Of a DNA stretch of 64,000 nt, positions 62,094 to 64,000 are shown piece by piece (within the stretch, counting starts at the first letter, position 1; the number at the start of each line of letters is the position of its first letter). Origin of the DNA: Acidobacteriota bacterium (GTDB lineage: Bacteria; Acidobacteriota; Terriglobia; Terriglobales; Acidobacteriaceae); the NCBI GenBank assembly GCA_013289875.1, contig JABCZC010000001.1:1-64000 (forward strand). Direction: 5' to 3'. The position numbers and the translations under genes were made by a program. The notes under the pieces were generated by a model, which saw only the letters and a program-made list of their open reading frames with translations, made no database searches and had not been told where the DNA came from.

Positions 62094-62936
62094 ATGCATT
62101 TAAATCTCAGGTGTTTTCCCCGATGGATTGCGGCAGGCGCGTTGTGTCTCGCCTGTACCTTCGTGCCTCGTGTTCAGGCGCAGGATGCAGCAGAGTCCGC
62201 TCACGCCGTTGATATGCCCGATTTACCCGACGCTCCCAGCGCAGTTGCCGCGCAGAGCTCATCCTCGCAACCGGCATCGACCCCGACAACACAGGGACAA
62301 CCACCATCAGCAAATAACAATAGCCTTGAAGGCAAGCAGACTAAGCGCATTCTTTGGATCATTCCAAATTTTCGCGCGGTGTCGGTCGATGCGAAACTTC
62401 CTCCGCAAACCGTGAAGGAGAAGTTTTGGGGGGCAACCCAGGACAGCTTCGATTACTCGTCAGTCATTTACGTGGGCATACTGGCGGGGATATCACAAGC
62501 CGAGGATTCGATTCCGGAATTTCACCAGGGAGCCGCCGGTTATGGACGCTACTACTGGCACACTTTTGTCGACAATGCGGACGAAAATTACTGGGTAGAA
62601 TTCTTCCTGCCGGTCGCGTTTCGCCAGGATCCGCGGTACTACACCCTGGGGCGGGGCGGAATCATCAAGCGTACCGGCTATTCCATTTCGCGAGTCTTTA
62701 TCACGCGGACGGACGCTGGGAACAACACTTTCAACGTGTCGGAGATTGTCGGCGCAGGCGCGGCAGCAGGCATATCGACGCTGTATTATCCGTCGCGATA
62801 CGCGACGTGGACCAAGACCGGACAGCGCTGGCTGATCAGTGTTGGCCTCGATGGCGGAACATTCCTCTTCAAGGAGTTCTGGCCGGACATCAACGCTAAG
62901 ATTTTCCACCAGAAGCCTGAGACGAGCGCTCCTTAA
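62094..62936 (+). CDS. Secreted protein of unknown function
   Basis: A 280-residue exported protein I cannot assign. A signal peptide (about 1-29, ending VQAQ) is followed by a Pro/Ser/Gln-rich linker to about 85. A conserved-looking domain then begins with RILWIIPNFRAV and includes KFWGATQDSFDYSS, FRQDPRYYTLGRGG and YYPSRYATW, with a hydrophobic helix at GAGAAAGISTLYYP. The many aromatic residues and periodic polar pattern suggest an outer-membrane or cell-surface protein. Similar proteins seem to be frequent in Acidobacteriota, recalled rather than checked. Confidence 0.75.
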   Translation: MHLNLRCFPRWIAAGALCLACTFVPRVQAQDAAESAHAVDMPDLPDAPSAVAAQSSSSQPASTPTTQGQPPSANNNSLEGKQTKRILWIIPNFRAVSVDAKLPPQTVKEKFWGATQDSFDYSSVIYVGILAGISQAEDSIPEFHQGAAGYGRYYWHTFVDNADENYWVEFFLPVAFRQDPRYYTLGRGGIIKRTGYSISRVFITRTDAGNNTFNVSEIVGAGAAAGISTLYYPSRYATWTKTGQRWLISVGLDGGTFLFKEFWPDINAKIFHQKPETSAP

Positions 62937-63007
62937 CAGTGGCGCCTTTTTCTTCGCGTTAGTATCGAAGCAGTTTCGAAACTTTGCGCTGGAGGGACCC
63001 TGCGCGA

Positions 63008-63973
63008 ATGCTGAAAGTCGGCGTGCCCTGGTGGATCGATCCCGTCTGGTTCAACCTCTTCCCAGCCGGAATTGAGATCGCGCGCATCGAGGCCAAGCCT
63101 GAGGAGACCATCGAGGTCGAGTTCTGGATCGTGCCAGCCTATCCAAAAGAGGCGGCCCAGATGGCTCCTCACCTGAGCGGCGTGCGCGTGGCGCAGTCGC
63201 TGCTGGCAGGCGTGGACTGGCTTCAGCCTCTGATACCACCGCATGTGACTCTGTGCGATGCACAAGGCGTGCACAACATTCCCACGGCGGAGTGGGCGGT
63301 ATCGGCGATTCTTGCGGCGCTCAAGTATTTTCCCTTTTACGTCGACTTGCAGCGGGCGAGCGATTGGCGAGGACGCAAGGAAGTGGACGAGCGGTACCGC
63401 GCCTTGCAACGCATCGAGCAGAGACCTATTCCGCCGGTCCTTCAAGAGGAACTCTTCGGCAAGCGGGTAATGATCGTCGGCTATGGAGCGATCGGGCGGG
63501 CGATCGAGGAGCGGCTGGTCCCATTCGGAGTGAAGATTGTTCGCGTCGCGCGCGCCGCCCGCGACGGCGTGAAGGGCGTCGATAGGCTGCTTGGTCTGCT
63601 GCCCGATGCCGATGTGGTGGTATTGATTGTTCCACTCACGCCGGAGACGACAGGCATGATTGGCGAGCGGGAACTGGCGCGGATGAAGCAGGGCGCGCTG
63701 CTCGTGAATGCGGCTCGCGGCCCTGTCGTAAATACCGACGCGCTGCTGGCGGCCCTGGAAGCGGGCCGGATTCGAGCGGTAGTGGACGTGACCGATCCGG
63801 AGCCTCTGCCAAAAGAGCACCCAATGTGGAACGCTCCCAATTTGTTCATTACTCCGCACGTAGCAGCTTCGAGCCCGATGTTTCTGCCGCGGGCGATGCA
63901 GTTTGCAGCAGAGCAGGTGGCGCGTTACGTGAAGGGCGAGCCGCTGAAGAACGTAGTTGAGGGGCGATACTAA
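63008..63973 (+). CDS. D-2-hydroxyacid dehydrogenase
   Basis: A 321-residue NAD-dependent D-isomer 2-hydroxyacid dehydrogenase. The NAD site is VMIVGYGAIGRAIEERL (near 155). Catalytic residues are Arg in NAARGPVVNTDALLAALEAG, Glu in DVTDPEPLP and His in ITPHVAASSP. Substrates in the family range from lactate to phosphoglycerate or glyoxylate; the short N-terminal substrate domain gives no clear hint. I take ATG 63008 with GGAGGG (62991-62996) upstream; an ATG at 62984 would precede that SD. The gene ends 27 bases before the window edge. Confidence 0.92.
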   Translation: MLKVGVPWWIDPVWFNLFPAGIEIARIEAKPEETIEVEFWIVPAYPKEAAQMAPHLSGVRVAQSLLAGVDWLQPLIPPHVTLCDAQGVHNIPTAEWAVSAILAALKYFPFYVDLQRASDWRGRKEVDERYRALQRIEQRPIPPVLQEELFGKRVMIVGYGAIGRAIEERLVPFGVKIVRVARAARDGVKGVDRLLGLLPDADVVVLIVPLTPETTGMIGERELARMKQGALLVNAARGPVVNTDALLAALEAGRIRAVVDVTDPEPLPKEHPMWNAPNLFITPHVAASSPMFLPRAMQFAAEQVARYVKGEPLKNVVEGRY

Positions 63974-64000
63974 GGGACAATACTGGGAGTGGAGACGTCA

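Overview
The window reads as one contiguous piece of a GC-rich (about 60% GC by eye) Gram-negative chromosome, most likely an Acidobacteriota of the Terriglobia/Acidobacteriaceae type. This is inferred from gene content: an 1,100-residue Oar-like TonB-dependent receptor with an N-terminal carboxypeptidase-regulatory-like domain, an 809-residue orphan MacB/FtsX-type permease, a BlaI/BlaR (M56) pair, a GRP-type sugar transporter, an LptD/TonB/Sec envelope set, and frequent TTG starts with good Shine-Dalgarno (SD) sequences. I found no rRNA, tRNA, CRISPR array, intact insertion sequence or prophage.

Layout. 1-2.8 kb: the 5' end of a sugar transporter, a short-chain fatty acid transporter, and a divergent ArsR-type repressor/SRPBCC pair around a perfect 8-4-8 palindrome. 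2.8-11.5 kb: an Oar-like receptor, the GTPase Obg, a serine hydrolase, a DEAD-box RNA helicase with a long leader, a single-domain response regulator and a small unknown protein. 11.7-17.4 kb: an orphan ABC-type permease, then a tight BlaI-BlaR1-secreted-protein operon in which the sensor protease and the secreted protein share a tandem repeat of 28-29 residues. 17.5-27.5 kb: amidohydrolase-TPR protein, Tat-exported GH1 protein lacking the usual acid/base Glu, thioesterase, ThiE-like protein, SthA transhydrogenase, ROK kinase, a second serine hydrolase and an RDD membrane protein. 27.8-32.8 kb: LptD, a DsbA-like lipoprotein and a SurA-like chaperone. 32.8-45 kb: a frameshifted Gfo/Idh oxidoreductase, biotin carboxylase plus biotin carrier, a TPR lipoprotein, a tonB-exbB-exbD-exbD operon, tgt-yajC-secD-secF and tdk. 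45.1-46.5 kb: an AT-rich island, a crystallin-like gene remnant and an FkbM methyltransferase. 46.6-54 kb: aldehyde dehydrogenase, folK plus a second TonB receptor, nadD-rsfS and a hybrid histidine kinase.

54.1-60.5 kb: a complete-looking histidine operon, hisI-G-D-C-B-H-F-A. In front of it lies a 27-codon open frame with seven consecutive His codons, followed by a factor-independent terminator and an alternative pairing, which is the layout of a his attenuator. The window closes with a 57-residue membrane protein, an aminotransferase, an unrecognised secreted protein and a D-2-hydroxyacid dehydrogenase.

The strongest candidates for new biology are the his leader/attenuator in this lineage and the BlaI/BlaR operon with its repeat module shared between sensor and secreted partner.
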